DNA of 47,238 nucleotides from JBNJGT01 sp051819765. Lineage in GTDB: Archaea > Nanobdellota > Nanobdellia > Woesearchaeales > JACJVW01. Of this stretch, positions 1 to 8,369 are shown in pieces; the stretch's first letter is position 1; each line of letters opens with the position of its first letter. The notes under the pieces were generated by a model, which made no database searches, had not been told where the DNA came from, and was given only the letters and a program-made list of their open reading frames with translations. The translations under genes and the position numbers were made by a program. The stretch lies in the NCBI GenBank assembly GCA_051819765.1, contig JBNJGT010000003.1, forward strand, positions 1-47,238. Reading direction: 5' to 3'.

Positions 1-104
1 TAAGCGATATCCACATTAAGGTTATCATACAACTGCAGCATATCCGACCCCTTTTTTATAAATGTGGCAGACAACATATAAAAAACTATTGCTTCCAATC
101 ACAT

Positions 105-114
105 TGTTTATATA
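105..114 (+). promoter_or_regulatory. TATA box, leaderless promoter
   Basis: TTTATATA centred near 110, 26 nt before the ATG at 136. That is the normal archaeal TATA-to-TSS distance, so the transcript should begin at or within a base or two of the start codon. No Shine-Dalgarno sequence lies in between. Confidence 0.7.
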
Positions 115-135
115 CAAGTACTCCCACACAGATAC

Positions 136-468
136 ATGCGACCATTCAAATGCACCCGTTGCGGTTTTTGCTGCCAACTCGATGTCACTGTGACAAAAGA
201 AGACATAAGCCTCATAGAGAGAACTGGGAAAGCTGATTTTTTTGAGGTGAAAAACGGCCTGGTCCTCCTGAAGAAACATGGTCCCTACTGCACATTCTAC
301 AATGACGGCTGTACGATCTATGATCTGCGGCCCTCGGTATGCCGACGATTCCCCCACGAAAAACAAGGGATTGTAAGCGAACGATGCACCACACGAAAGG
401 ATTTTGCCAGCCGGTGCGAACGACGACGCATCGAGTTCCTTATCGCTCATGAGTCCCAAACTTTATAA
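136..468 (+). CDS. YkgJ-type cysteine-cluster protein
   Basis: A 110-residue protein with the Cys pattern of the YkgJ / UPF0153 family, thought to chelate zinc or an iron-sulfur cluster; the cellular role is unknown. The N-terminus carries C6, C9, C12 and C13 (CxxCGFCC), followed by C52 and C59 and the family signature YDLRPSVCRRFP with C69. Two further Cys lie at 84 and 94. There is no signal peptide or membrane segment, so it should be cytosolic. The ATG at 136 is chosen because a TATA box sits 26 nt upstream and the conserved cluster begins at residue 6. The next gene has its own promoter inside this gene's 3' end, so the two are probably separate transcripts. Family assignment is firm; function is not. 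Confidence 0.85.
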   Translation: MRPFKCTRCGFCCQLDVTVTKEDISLIERTGKADFFEVKNGLVLLKKHGPYCTFYNDGCTIYDLRPSVCRRFPHEKQGIVSERCTTRKDFASRCERRRIEFLIAHESQTL

Positions 469-470
469 AC
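463..470 (+). promoter_or_regulatory. TATA box, leaderless promoter of the permease fusion
   Basis: TTTATAAA centred near 466, 26 nt before the ATG at 492. It overlaps the stop codon of the preceding gene, so two genes on the same strand have separate promoters despite a 23-nt gap. Confidence 0.7.
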
Positions 471-491
471 AAGCATTCCCCTGATACACTA

Positions 492-2990
492 ATGCCCAAA
501 TCCTCTGTCGGATTAAAAAAGAGTCTCAGTTTCAAGACAATCATCTTCCTTACTGTCAACTCTATCATGGGAACAGGCATTTTCTTTCTTCCCGCAGTTG
601 GTGCAAAAGCGATGGGGACCTCCTCCATCATCGCCTGGGTCGTCCTATCCTTGATCTCAATCTATATCGCAACCCTGTTTGCCGAATTATGCTCCATGTT
701 CCCCAAAGCAGGTGGCATATACGAATTCGCAAAACAGGTCTACCCCAGGTCAATCTCATTCCTGATCGGATGGAGCGCCCTGCTTGCATCGAACATAACA
801 ATCGCCATGCTGACGATCGGCGCCATCCAATATCTTCTGCCATTCGAGATCCTGTACGTGAAAGAACTGGTCTCCATATTCTTCATAATCCTGTTCAACT
901 ATATCTCCTTCAAAGGAATCAAGACATCATCGACGATGCTTGTGACTTTTGCCTTCATCACCCTCGGGACCCTCAGCCTCATCATCATACCCAACTTCCT
1001 GAACCTGAATCCGGCAAACCTCACACCCACACCCTGGAATCTCTCAATCCTCCTGGTGACCATCTTCCTGATCGCTGAAACATTCTTCGGCTGGGAATCC
1101 CCCCTCTTCCTTGCAGAAGAGACCAAAAACGGACACATCATCGTCCCCAGAGCGCTTGTCATCGGCACTGTGTTCATCACCCTCATTTCCTTATTGCTTG
1201 TCATAAGCGCGCTTGGTTCTCTGGATCATCAGGTATTCGCAGCAGCAAAGGCTCCCTTGCTTGCCCTTGCTCAAAACAATTACGGCAGCCAGGCAATACC
1301 CATATTCACGATTCTCATCTATGTATCCCTTATCGGATCTGTTGCAGGATGGATCACCACCTCACCAAGGCTCATCCTTTCCCTTGCCCAGGATAAACTG
1401 TTCCCAAAAAGATTTGCAGAGATCCACCCGAAAAATGCAACACCCCACAAAGCCATACTATTCCAGGCCACGGTCTCTGTTGCGCTGGTGTTTATAGGTT
1501 CCGGCAATTACCACGCGCTTCTGGAGATGCTCCTTCCGCTTCTCCTATTGCTCTATTCAACAGTCATCATCACAGTAGCTATCCTTCGTATCAAAAGACC
1601 AGACATAAAACGCTATTTCCACGCCCCTTTTCCCCGCACCGGGCCGTTCGCGGTCATCATCTTCTTCGGAGTATTGTTCTACTTTTGGCTTACCCATTCC
1701 GACAATGCCATCCAATCCATCCAGCTTGCAGCTACCTTTATCGTGGTAGGTATCCCGGTCTATGGACTCATGCAGTTGCAATACGACCACCGCACTGTAA
1801 ACAAACTCAATAACCTGCTTGCTTACCTCACCCTTATGTTTGAAAGCATCGTTGTTCCCCGGTCAATCCGAAGCCAAATCACCCATCTGCTCGGAAACGT
1901 CAAGGGAAAGACAGTATTCGAATTCGGATGCTCAGTCGGGTCTCTTACCAAGCACCTCGCTGAAGAGGTCGGACCTGAAGGCAGGATATTTGCAACAGAC
2001 ATCTCCACAAAAAGCATAGACATCACCACCCGCAGGATGCAGCGCAATGGACATACCCATGTGAAAGCCCTCCAGGACCACCGCCACAGCCAAAGAGTCC
2101 ATCCCGAGATTCCCCATGTCGACAAGATCGTCTCAATCTCAGTCCTGGACAGTGTAGAGAAGCTTGACGATATCCTTTTTGACATGAACAATCGTATGGA
2201 GAAAGGAGGACGTATCTGCTTCGTGGAATACGATCGGTTCTTCTACATCTTCTCAAATCTTGAATGGATCAGCAGCGATACCATGATCAAGCACATATTC
2301 CGCCGCAACGGGTTTCTCGTGGGAGTCCAACGGCAGAAATCAATCCTGTGGGAGGTCATCTTCATCTATGGAAAGAAGATAAAGGATGTCGACAAACCCG
2401 AAGAATACCAACAGATTGACACTGCTCTCATCGCAAAAAAAGAACCAATCAGGCTCCACTCAATCATGAAAACCTACCTTATGTCCCATGAACACGAGAT
2501 TCTCAAACGTGAGATTGGAGTCGGATTCTACCACCACCCAAAGATCAGTGTGTATGCAAACCCTGAGTATTTCCAGAAAGTGCTCACCATCCTCACAGAA
2601 GTGAGCCTCTACAGCTGCCCAGACGGTGGTATCATCATCATCACCGCAAAAGAAGATGCCTCAGGCATTCACCTCCAGGTGCTCTCTCAGATACGTCGCA
2701 AAGTCCTCGTCCTCTTCCTTGATCCCTCAAAAGAGACCCTTGACGAAGAGACCCACACCTATAAGAAACATAGAAGCGATTTGGAGTACCTGGAAGCAAT
2801 AATCACTGCCATGGGCGGCACGCTTCTGATTGACCAGATTTGGGAAAAGCATGACCCAGTCAAGCTCAAGGAACTTGAAGTATTCATCCTGGGCATATAC
2901 GAAGAAAGCGTCATCCAGGAAGGACAAGACTATCTCAATATCGATATCCACTTGCCCCACCATGGAGGGAGTGATACTACTGGCAGGTAA
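492..2990 (+). CDS. APC-type amino-acid permease fused to methyltransferase-like and degenerate HATPase-like domains
   Basis: An 832-residue three-part protein. Residues 1-430 form an APC-superfamily amino-acid/polyamine permease with about 12 hydrophobic segments and the N-terminal unwound-helix motif (MGTGIFFLP). Residues 455-635 look like a class I methyltransferase: motif I is FEFGCSVGSL near 476, an acidic residue follows in ATDIS, and a later ENR-type strand reads GGRICFVEYD. Residues 660-815 align with the histidine-kinase ATPase fold: the N-box region reads VLTILTEVSLYSCPDGG where kinases have NLLxNAxKYTPxGG, and LEAIITAMGG matches the aIVxxHGG helix near the end. The essential N-box Asn and the DxGxG loop are absent, so ATP-dependent kinase activity is unlikely. 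Fusions of transporters to kinases are known (CbrA), but this order is new to me. I infer a transport-coupled sensor or regulator. Confidence 0.8.
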   Translation: MPKSSVGLKKSLSFKTIIFLTVNSIMGTGIFFLPAVGAKAMGTSSIIAWVVLSLISIYIATLFAELCSMFPKAGGIYEFAKQVYPRSISFLIGWSALLASNITIAMLTIGAIQYLLPFEILYVKELVSIFFIILFNYISFKGIKTSSTMLVTFAFITLGTLSLIIIPNFLNLNPANLTPTPWNLSILLVTIFLIAETFFGWESPLFLAEETKNGHIIVPRALVIGTVFITLISLLLVISALGSLDHQVFAAAKAPLLALAQNNYGSQAIPIFTILIYVSLIGSVAGWITTSPRLILSLAQDKLFPKRFAEIHPKNATPHKAILFQATVSVALVFIGSGNYHALLEMLLPLLLLLYSTVIITVAILRIKRPDIKRYFHAPFPRTGPFAVIIFFGVLFYFWLTHSDNAIQSIQLAATFIVVGIPVYGLMQLQYDHRTVNKLNNLLAYLTLMFESIVVPRSIRSQITHLLGNVKGKTVFEFGCSVGSLTKHLAEEVGPEGRIFATDISTKSIDITTRRMQRNGHTHVKALQDHRHSQRVHPEIPHVDKIVSISVLDSVEKLDDILFDMNNRMEKGGRICFVEYDRFFYIFSNLEWISSDTMIKHIFRRNGFLVGVQRQKSILWEVIFIYGKKIKDVDKPEEYQQIDTALIAKKEPIRLHSIMKTYLMSHEHEILKREIGVGFYHHPKISVYANPEYFQKVLTILTEVSLYSCPDGGIIIITAKEDASGIHLQVLSQIRRKVLVLFLDPSKETLDEETHTYKKHRSDLEYLEAIITAMGGTLLIDQIWEKHDPVKLKELEVFILGIYEESVIQEGQDYLNIDIHLPHHGGSDTTGR

Positions 2991-3000
2991 TATTTATAAA
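2991..3000 (+). promoter_or_regulatory. TATA box, leaderless promoter
   Basis: TATTTATAAA centred near 2997, 27 nt before the ATG at 3024 and directly after the stop codon of the permease fusion. Confidence 0.7.
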
Positions 3001-3023
3001 CCAATTTCCATTCTTGTGCCCAG

Positions 3024-4292
3024 ATGAAACGGCGCACTTTTTTGAAAGCCCTGGCATGCGCAGGTGCAAGTCTTAGCTCAGGTCTTACCCCGGGTCTGGC
3101 CCAGGCTAGATCCTACGATGATATGCTTAAGCATCTCCTCCGGAAGGGAGAGCTATCTGACCAACAGGCCCGCTTCCTTGTAGACGAGGACAAACATGGC
3201 AACAAACGAAACCTCTGGTATGTTCCCTCACAGGTCAGGGACAAATCCCTGGAGCAAATCGCCCGGAATCCATCCAATTTTCACCGGGTCTCGGATGACA
3301 CCATGGTCCAGGGCATCTGGTGCTACCCGGGTTTCCAGAAAGGACAAAGCTTTTTCAAAAATCCCGACGTCATCGGCAGGCGAATCACCGATGGCATGTA
3401 TGCCGCAAACTTTGAGACACTCAAGCTGCTGGATGAGTTCAACGTGAACACAGTCTACATCTCCGCTCTCCACCACTTCAATGCCCTGGACGCCTGGGGC
3501 GCCCGTGATGACCGGCGAAAGCACTGGGCAGATTACCAAAACTTCACCCACATCCTGGAGACCTTTGCCCTTGCCGCAAACGACCCAGAGCTCATCAATC
3601 ACCCTGATCCCCGCTACCGGATACAACCAAAAGAGATCGCCATCCTCGGCTATGAAGATACCGTGTTCCTCGACTGGGACAAGAACCGCCTCCAAAAGGA
3701 TTTCTCCCAGCTCATACGAAACACTGCCCATATCGCCCGCAACTACCAGATTGATGTTGAACCCCATGCCATGGACCTGAAGGGTAACTACTTCCGGAAT
3801 AATCCCAGCAACAGAGAATTGCTCATGGAAAAATATCTTGACCTGTGCCAGACCATGTATGAGACCGCTGAGAATTTCAACCAAGAGAACAATACTGATG
3901 TCCGCTTCATTCCCGCAGTGCCCTACATCAGGCCACCAAATGTTCCCAGGAACGAAAGCATGGACTACCACGAGATTCTCAGGGAATGCGGCCATGAGGG
4001 GCTTGATGCGATCCCCTGCCATGAGCTTATCCTCATGAGCTATTCACCAACCCCTGAATCGCTCTACCACATGTGTAGACAGGATCCCGAGTTCCCCAAT
4101 ATCCAGACCCCCTTCACCCTGGCAAGCTCAAACTTTCCCAATGTATGGGACCCATACTTCAGGACAGCAGACGAACATAAGGAGATGCCCCATCAGATCA
4201 GAAAGATACAGGAGATCAACCCCAACTGCAAAGGGTACCAGATATTCTGCAATCTTTCACTGATGAATGAGAATCTACCAATAAAAAGGTGA
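3024..4292 (+). CDS. Tat-exported TIM-barrel protein, possible glycoside hydrolase
   Basis: A 422-residue protein starting with a twin-arginine signal (KRRTFLKALA, hydrophobic core, then Ala-rich cleavage region near 27), so it should be exported folded. The body has the alternating strand/helix pattern of a TIM barrel: strand NVNTVYISAL near 135, strand-end motif IDVEPHAMD near 243-251 (the D-x-E-P type seen in several glycosidase-like families), strand RFIPAVPY near 297 and ILMSYSP near 338. No named GH family could be assigned. The TATA box at 2991-3000 supports the ATG at 3024. The next gene follows after 4 nt, so the two form an operon of exported proteins. Sugar binding or hydrolysis at the cell surface is inference from the fold. 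Confidence 0.6.
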   Translation: MKRRTFLKALACAGASLSSGLTPGLAQARSYDDMLKHLLRKGELSDQQARFLVDEDKHGNKRNLWYVPSQVRDKSLEQIARNPSNFHRVSDDTMVQGIWCYPGFQKGQSFFKNPDVIGRRITDGMYAANFETLKLLDEFNVNTVYISALHHFNALDAWGARDDRRKHWADYQNFTHILETFALAANDPELINHPDPRYRIQPKEIAILGYEDTVFLDWDKNRLQKDFSQLIRNTAHIARNYQIDVEPHAMDLKGNYFRNNPSNRELLMEKYLDLCQTMYETAENFNQENNTDVRFIPAVPYIRPPNVPRNESMDYHEILRECGHEGLDAIPCHELILMSYSPTPESLYHMCRQDPEFPNIQTPFTLASSNFPNVWDPYFRTADEHKEMPHQIRKIQEINPNCKGYQIFCNLSLMNENLPIKR

Positions 4293-4296
4293 TAGA

Positions 4297-5013
4297 ATGA
4301 ACAAACTATATGTAGGATTAGCAGTTGCGGCACTTGCGGTTAGCGCAGGCGCATACGTCGCAGGTCAACACTCTGCAAACAATGAGATTGACACGCACAA
4401 AGTGCAGGAAAGCCAGCTTGAGCACATAGCACAGCAAGAAAAACCAAAAGTGATAGAACAAGAGGCCCAATCAGGATTCGTGGACCCTGACAACTACACT
4501 GGTACCATCGCAGACCAAGGTATTGAGATACACATCGGAGAGATTCCCGTGGACCGCTCTAGCTATCAACAGTTCGCAAAACTCATCCCTGTCACGATCA
4601 GGGTTCCCCAGGAGATGGAAGAACCTGGTCAGGAACGCTTCATCACCTATAGCCATAGCGAAGATGCTCACTATTTCATCCCAAACACCGGCAAGACGGT
4701 CACAGGAGAAATCAATCCTGAGGACGGAAATGTCTGGTACCAGACCACCCTCGACGCTGACGGCATGAAACTGCGGGCAGGACCGGGCGTTTCAAAAACC
4801 ACGACAGTTCCTGGACATTGCGGCGAACTGAACATCGTGTCTGTCCCAGGAGAGATGGCTGACATGCTGCCAAATAATATCAGCCTCCACGGTCTTGAAA
4901 GCTTTCAGGATATGTACTCAACCAAAGAGGTGCAAGCCCTGGTCAGCCCAGACCCTGTACAGATCTGCACCGGCGACAGCAAGTTTGAGCTACAGCTCAA
5001 ATACCCAAAATAA
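4297..5013 (+). CDS. Secreted or membrane-anchored protein of unknown function
   Basis: A 238-residue protein with a Lys-containing N-terminus and one hydrophobic stretch at about residues 5-24 that acts as a signal peptide or anchor, then a charged Gln/Glu-rich linker to about 60 and a mainly beta-patterned extracellular part. There are two Cys in the mature part (CGEL near 175 and QICTG near 227) that could form a disulfide. No family was recognised. It starts 4 nt after the Tat-exported TIM-barrel gene, with an internal Shine-Dalgarno GGTGAT six bases before the ATG, so it is co-translated with that gene and probably works with it at the surface. A T-rich terminator follows. Confidence 0.65.
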   Translation: MNKLYVGLAVAALAVSAGAYVAGQHSANNEIDTHKVQESQLEHIAQQEKPKVIEQEAQSGFVDPDNYTGTIADQGIEIHIGEIPVDRSSYQQFAKLIPVTIRVPQEMEEPGQERFITYSHSEDAHYFIPNTGKTVTGEINPEDGNVWYQTTLDADGMKLRAGPGVSKTTTVPGHCGELNIVSVPGEMADMLPNNISLHGLESFQDMYSTKEVQALVSPDPVQICTGDSKFELQLKYPK

Positions 5014-5040
5014 CTTTTCTTTTTTTGTATGTCATTTTTT
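5014..5040 (+). terminator. T-rich transcription terminator
   Basis: CTTTTCTTTTTTTGT followed by CATTTTTT directly after the stop at 5013. Runs of T without a needed hairpin are the usual archaeal termination signal. It ends the 3024-5013 transcript. Confidence 0.6.
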
Positions 5041-5112
5041 ATATTGTTAGTTTATATCAGAAATCGGATATTACACAGAAATGATTAGTGTCAAAACAAA
5101 TCGTAAAATTTC

Positions 5113-5136
5113 TCAAAAAAAACATGGAAAAAAACA
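5113..5136 (-). terminator. T-rich terminator on the minus strand
   Basis: Two A-runs (eight and seven A) on the plus strand read as T-runs on the minus strand just past the radical SAM gene's stop at 5141. The two convergent transcripts thus each have a T-run terminator. Confidence 0.5.
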
Positions 5137-5140
5137 TTAA

Positions 5141-6784
5141 CTACAACATACCTGGGATGTGAGGCACAAAGACTTCATTATACACATCTTTCTTTTTGTA
5201 CCCTGCCTCAAGATCAATCCCCAGTCTTTGCGCAGCGTCCAAGATTGCGACAGTTAGCGTGCCACTCTCCAGATAGCTTGGCAAATTTTTTAGGCCGGTA
5301 TACCCTTTTATGTCCGCATCAATAGCCGGTTTGCGATCCATTGCAGCAAGCATCAGCTCCTCGACTGCATTATCATAAATCTTTAGACGAGAACCCCGTT
5401 CTATCATAATACCCGTATCACCGACCTCATAAGTCTCCTTTATCATATCATCCTTATAAGGGGAATTCCTGGAATACCAGGAACCCTCAAATACCTCGAC
5501 AAAGGGATATGCGGCAATGGATGCTCCAGTCTCCCAATAGATCATAAAAGCCTGCAGATTGTCTCGAATCCCTGCAATATCGATATGCGGTGTACCCAGA
5601 ATGACATTTATCCAGGGTTCCAGTTCAGCTTCCAATGTCGCATCAAGTGTGTCAACAATCGTATCTACTGAAACCTTCTTATTGAGACTTTTTAGTCCTG
5701 TATCAGAAAAGCTCTCAACACCATACGCAATTGATGCAAAACCGCCCGCATGCAGAATATCCAAAAGATTCACATCCTCAAATTTCTTCTTACGCAATTC
5801 TTCAGGTAGTCGATGCGAGTACAATTCTTCCTGGGATATAAGAGAGGACAAATCAGGCGGGATATTATCAACCCGTGTTGCAGCAAGCATCGAGACATCC
5901 AGATCACGGTCCATAAACTTCAGAGAAAGTCCAGCCCCTCTCCGTTGCAACGGTTTGCCGAGCAAAAAATTATCTCCATTAAAATAGATCGTATCAATAG
6001 GTGGCAACTCTCCCACAACCCTATCAATCAATTCCACCAGATCATCTGATGGCAGATAATGAACTTTAGGTGTGCGGCCCGTAAACTCCTCATAGAAATT
6101 TGTTGACACACAAAAGGAACATTTTCCCAGGCAAGCGTTCACATCAACCAGCGAGACAATGACTTTACCAATTGCATCCCTATATTCTTCATAAGGGATT
6201 CTGTCATATTCGATTCCCATTCGAGCACGTCTAAAATCATCCTTATCCAATTGAGTGCCATATCCGGTCCAGTGATAAGAGCCATCTCCATTCATGAGAT
6301 ACAAAGACGGGATATTTTGAACAGCCTCCATAAGCCGCTTACCGGTCAACCTTCCCTCACGCTGTTTGACTGTATCAGCCTTATGCATAATCGCAGATAG
6401 TACATGCTCGCCCTCACCCATAACACCAATCTCAGCACGTGAACCCTGTGCCACGGGCTTCCTGTTGAACGTAGCTTCTTGGCCTCCAAAAAGAATAGGT
6501 ATCTCTGGATGCCTTCTCTTAATTTGATGGCTTAAGAAAAGGTCATGGGGGATAGTAGCGTGAAGTGAAGAGATACCGACCATATCATACTTTTTCCGAT
6601 CAAGCTCCCGCAAGACATATTCATCCGCAGAAATATTGTCCTTGAATCCGCCCAGATTGCCATCTATGACATCCGCTTCATGACCCTCTGAGCGCACCCA
6701 TGAAGCAAGACTATGCAACCCTAGTGAGGGACCATATCGTTCTCCATCCTTATCTATCCCTTGAATCAAAGCTATCTTACTCAT
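5141..6784 (-). CDS. B12-binding-type radical SAM protein
   Basis: A 547-residue protein with an N-terminal cobalamin-binding-like Rossmann part (about 1-145: GPSLGLHSLASW, then YDMVGISSLH and PILFGGQEATF) and a radical SAM core whose CLGKCSFC (CxxxCxxC) near residue 216 should bind the 4Fe-4S cluster that cleaves SAM. The DxHxxG motif for base-off B12 is not seen, so cobalamin may be bound differently or not at all. Such proteins methylate unactivated carbons or rearrange substrates. Its ATG overlaps the stop of the upstream kinase-like gene (ATGA), so the two are translationally coupled. The neighbouring nucleotidyltransferase and glycosyltransferase suggest that the cluster modifies a sugar, lipid or small metabolite; the substrate is unknown. 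Confidence 0.85.
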   Translation of the reverse strand: MSKIALIQGIDKDGERYGPSLGLHSLASWVRSEGHEADVIDGNLGGFKDNISADEYVLRELDRKKYDMVGISSLHATIPHDLFLSHQIKRRHPEIPILFGGQEATFNRKPVAQGSRAEIGVMGEGEHVLSAIMHKADTVKQREGRLTGKRLMEAVQNIPSLYLMNGDGSYHWTGYGTQLDKDDFRRARMGIEYDRIPYEEYRDAIGKVIVSLVDVNACLGKCSFCVSTNFYEEFTGRTPKVHYLPSDDLVELIDRVVGELPPIDTIYFNGDNFLLGKPLQRRGAGLSLKFMDRDLDVSMLAATRVDNIPPDLSSLISQEELYSHRLPEELRKKKFEDVNLLDILHAGGFASIAYGVESFSDTGLKSLNKKVSVDTIVDTLDATLEAELEPWINVILGTPHIDIAGIRDNLQAFMIYWETGASIAAYPFVEVFEGSWYSRNSPYKDDMIKETYEVGDTGIMIERGSRLKIYDNAVEELMLAAMDRKPAIDADIKGYTGLKNLPSYLESGTLTVAILDAAQRLGIDLEAGYKKKDVYNEVFVPHIPGML

Positions 6785-7458
6785 AACGCATCACGTAACA
6801 TATATGGGTCACCATATCCCATCTCTATCCAGTTCTCAATAAAATCCTGGTTAAATCCATGGAGCTGACAAAGCATTTCAGCTTTGATTGATTCTCCCTC
6901 ATATGCATCAAACCAGTCACTCAACACAGTAGTAGGCACAAGTTCCGATGCACTCATCAGATAATTCCGCAGGTCCCTTGCAGCATTTGAAATGAATGAA
7001 ATATTATCTGGAGCTTTGGTACCAAAATCAAACCACCTGATTGATTCACCAACCAATACATTACCACTGTGAGCATCACCATGATACTCCCCTAAACGAT
7101 GCAGCCTGTTTAATGCCAAAAAACCTGCGTAGAGAGTATCCTCAGTTTCCGGAACTTCGCCATCATAGGCTTTAGTGACCACGACTCCAGTCATATCCGT
7201 ACGGACCGGTTCAACAACATCCAACTGCTTATCAAAAAGACGAATCAGTTTGTTCTGCTCAAAATCATGACGATCTTCCGCATCCATGGGTTCAGTACAC
7301 GCTCCAAAGCACAAATGCTCAAAGGGAGCCTGAGCCTCGAATCGACTTCCATATTTCACATACAAGCCATCAAGCACGTACACATTAGAGACAAACCCCA
7401 CATTACGGTTGGCCTGTTTCAATCTATCCTGCAACTCTTTCCCCGGAATAAAACCCAT
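6781..7458 (-). CDS. Protein-kinase-fold phosphotransferase
   Basis: A kinase-like protein of 225 residues when started at the ATG at 7458 (a GTG two codons earlier is also open). It has the catalytic loop HGDAHSGNVL near residue 126 and the metal-binding DFG (WFDFGTK) near 143, the layout shared by Bud32/RIO and aminoglycoside-phosphotransferase-like kinases. The N-lobe is short: GLYVKYG near residue 30 may supply the ATP-binding Lys, and a glycine-rich loop is not obvious. It could phosphorylate a small molecule or a protein. The TATA box at 7481-7488 lies 26 nt upstream of 7458, which decides the start. It is coupled to the radical SAM gene by an ATGA overlap. Confidence 0.75.
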   Translation of the reverse strand: MGFIPGKELQDRLKQANRNVGFVSNVYVLDGLYVKYGSRFEAQAPFEHLCFGACTEPMDAEDRHDFEQNKLIRLFDKQLDVVEPVRTDMTGVVVTKAYDGEVPETEDTLYAGFLALNRLHRLGEYHGDAHSGNVLVGESIRWFDFGTKAPDNISFISNAARDLRNYLMSASELVPTTVLSDWFDAYEGESIKAEMLCQLHGFNQDFIENWIEMGYGDPYMLRDAL

Positions 7459-7480
7459 AACCACTAGGAAGTAGAGGCAA

Positions 7481-7490
7481 TATATAAATA
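7481..7490. promoter_or_regulatory. Bidirectional TATA element
   Basis: TATATAAATA reads as a TATA box on both strands. On the minus strand it sits 26 nt from the ATG at 7458; on the plus strand it predicts a transcript start near 7511, seven bases before the TTG at 7518. The two halves of the cluster are therefore probably expressed together. Confidence 0.6.
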
Positions 7491-7517
7491 TTTGGAACTG
7501 TCCCGGAAAAATATTAC

Positions 7518-8369
7518 TTGATAGTAGTTAAAAACAAAAAGAATAAAAAGCAAAAAGCAACCCTCTCAAACATGCACTTCTCAGTCTTCGATAAAGAACA
7601 GATTCCCCTCTTTGAAAGAATAGCCAAATGGGCAAAGAAAGAATTCAGAGCGGAGCCAGAAGCCATTATCTATCGGGGATCCAGAACATGTACACAGGAT
7701 AAAGACACAGATCTTGATGCATTGCTTATTTATTCAGACATAGAAAAACGTGATGAGCTCTATGAGGTTGGAGGATATCAGGTAGATATTAGTCTCATGT
7801 CTCCACAAGAGCTTCACAAGAGGATTACCAACATACATGATGACTCAATCGAGCGAACTTCCATGATGGCCCTATCTCACATTGTATGGGAAGGGGTAGT
7901 GGATACACACATAAACGCGATGTACCACACAATCATGAAAGATTTTCAAAGGTTCATATACGCTTCAATAAAAGATGATCCAGTGACATACGATTTGGAA
8001 GATGTACTCCTCTACCCTTTGATGCTGGATCTATACAGGTTGCCAACAATACAGGAACCTGCCCGACGCTTCTTAGAATCCCCGTATCTTGAAAGCAACC
8101 TGAAACAAAATGAAGATTCATTCAAGCGATACATCCAAGGACAGAGGTTCCAGCATGACTATGAGGATGACAACCAATTGCAACCAGTACCACCAATACG
8201 GCAATCTCCGCTCCGCAATTTCCCCCATGAATATTCGCTTGGCATGACACACCTGCCCAGAAACGAAGGAATCACCCAAACCGACCCATACAAAAAAATG
8301 CTTTCCCATTTTATGGAGACCAAAGACGGATACAAATTCATTCCCCGAGTAAAGGAGCTGTTAGAATGA
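7518..8369 (+). CDS. Nucleotidyltransferase-fold protein
   Basis: A 283-residue protein with the pol-beta-type nucleotidyltransferase signature: YRGSRTCTQDKDTDLDALLI (G-S, then D-x-D) near residue 53, and a third Asp in YQVDISLMS. This fold transfers NMP to sugars, antibiotics, proteins or RNA; the C-terminal half is helical and ends in a basic, Gln/Pro-containing linker, and it gives no substrate hint. The start is a TTG at 7518 because the shared TATA box predicts transcription from about 7511. An ATG at 7572 is the alternative and would still keep the whole domain. The stop overlaps the next ATG (ATGA at 8366-8369), so it is coupled to the glycosyltransferase. The gene is A/T-rich like its neighbours. 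Confidence 0.8.
   Translation: MIVVKNKKNKKQKATLSNMHFSVFDKEQIPLFERIAKWAKKEFRAEPEAIIYRGSRTCTQDKDTDLDALLIYSDIEKRDELYEVGGYQVDISLMSPQELHKRITNIHDDSIERTSMMALSHIVWEGVVDTHINAMYHTIMKDFQRFIYASIKDDPVTYDLEDVLLYPLMLDLYRLPTIQEPARRFLESPYLESNLKQNEDSFKRYIQGQRFQHDYEDDNQLQPVPPIRQSPLRNFPHEYSLGMTHLPRNEGITQTDPYKKMLSHFMETKDGYKFIPRVKELLE

Noticed and set aside
36..120. A/T-rich TATA-like stretches before the first gene, possibly an origin or another promoter
   Set aside because: Only the box at 105-114 has a start codon at the right distance; nothing else (repeats, ORB-like motifs) supports an origin.
3228..4022. 264-codon open frame on the minus strand
   Set aside because: Exactly antisense to the Tat-exported TIM-barrel gene, with no promoter and no domain; it is a by-product of codon use.
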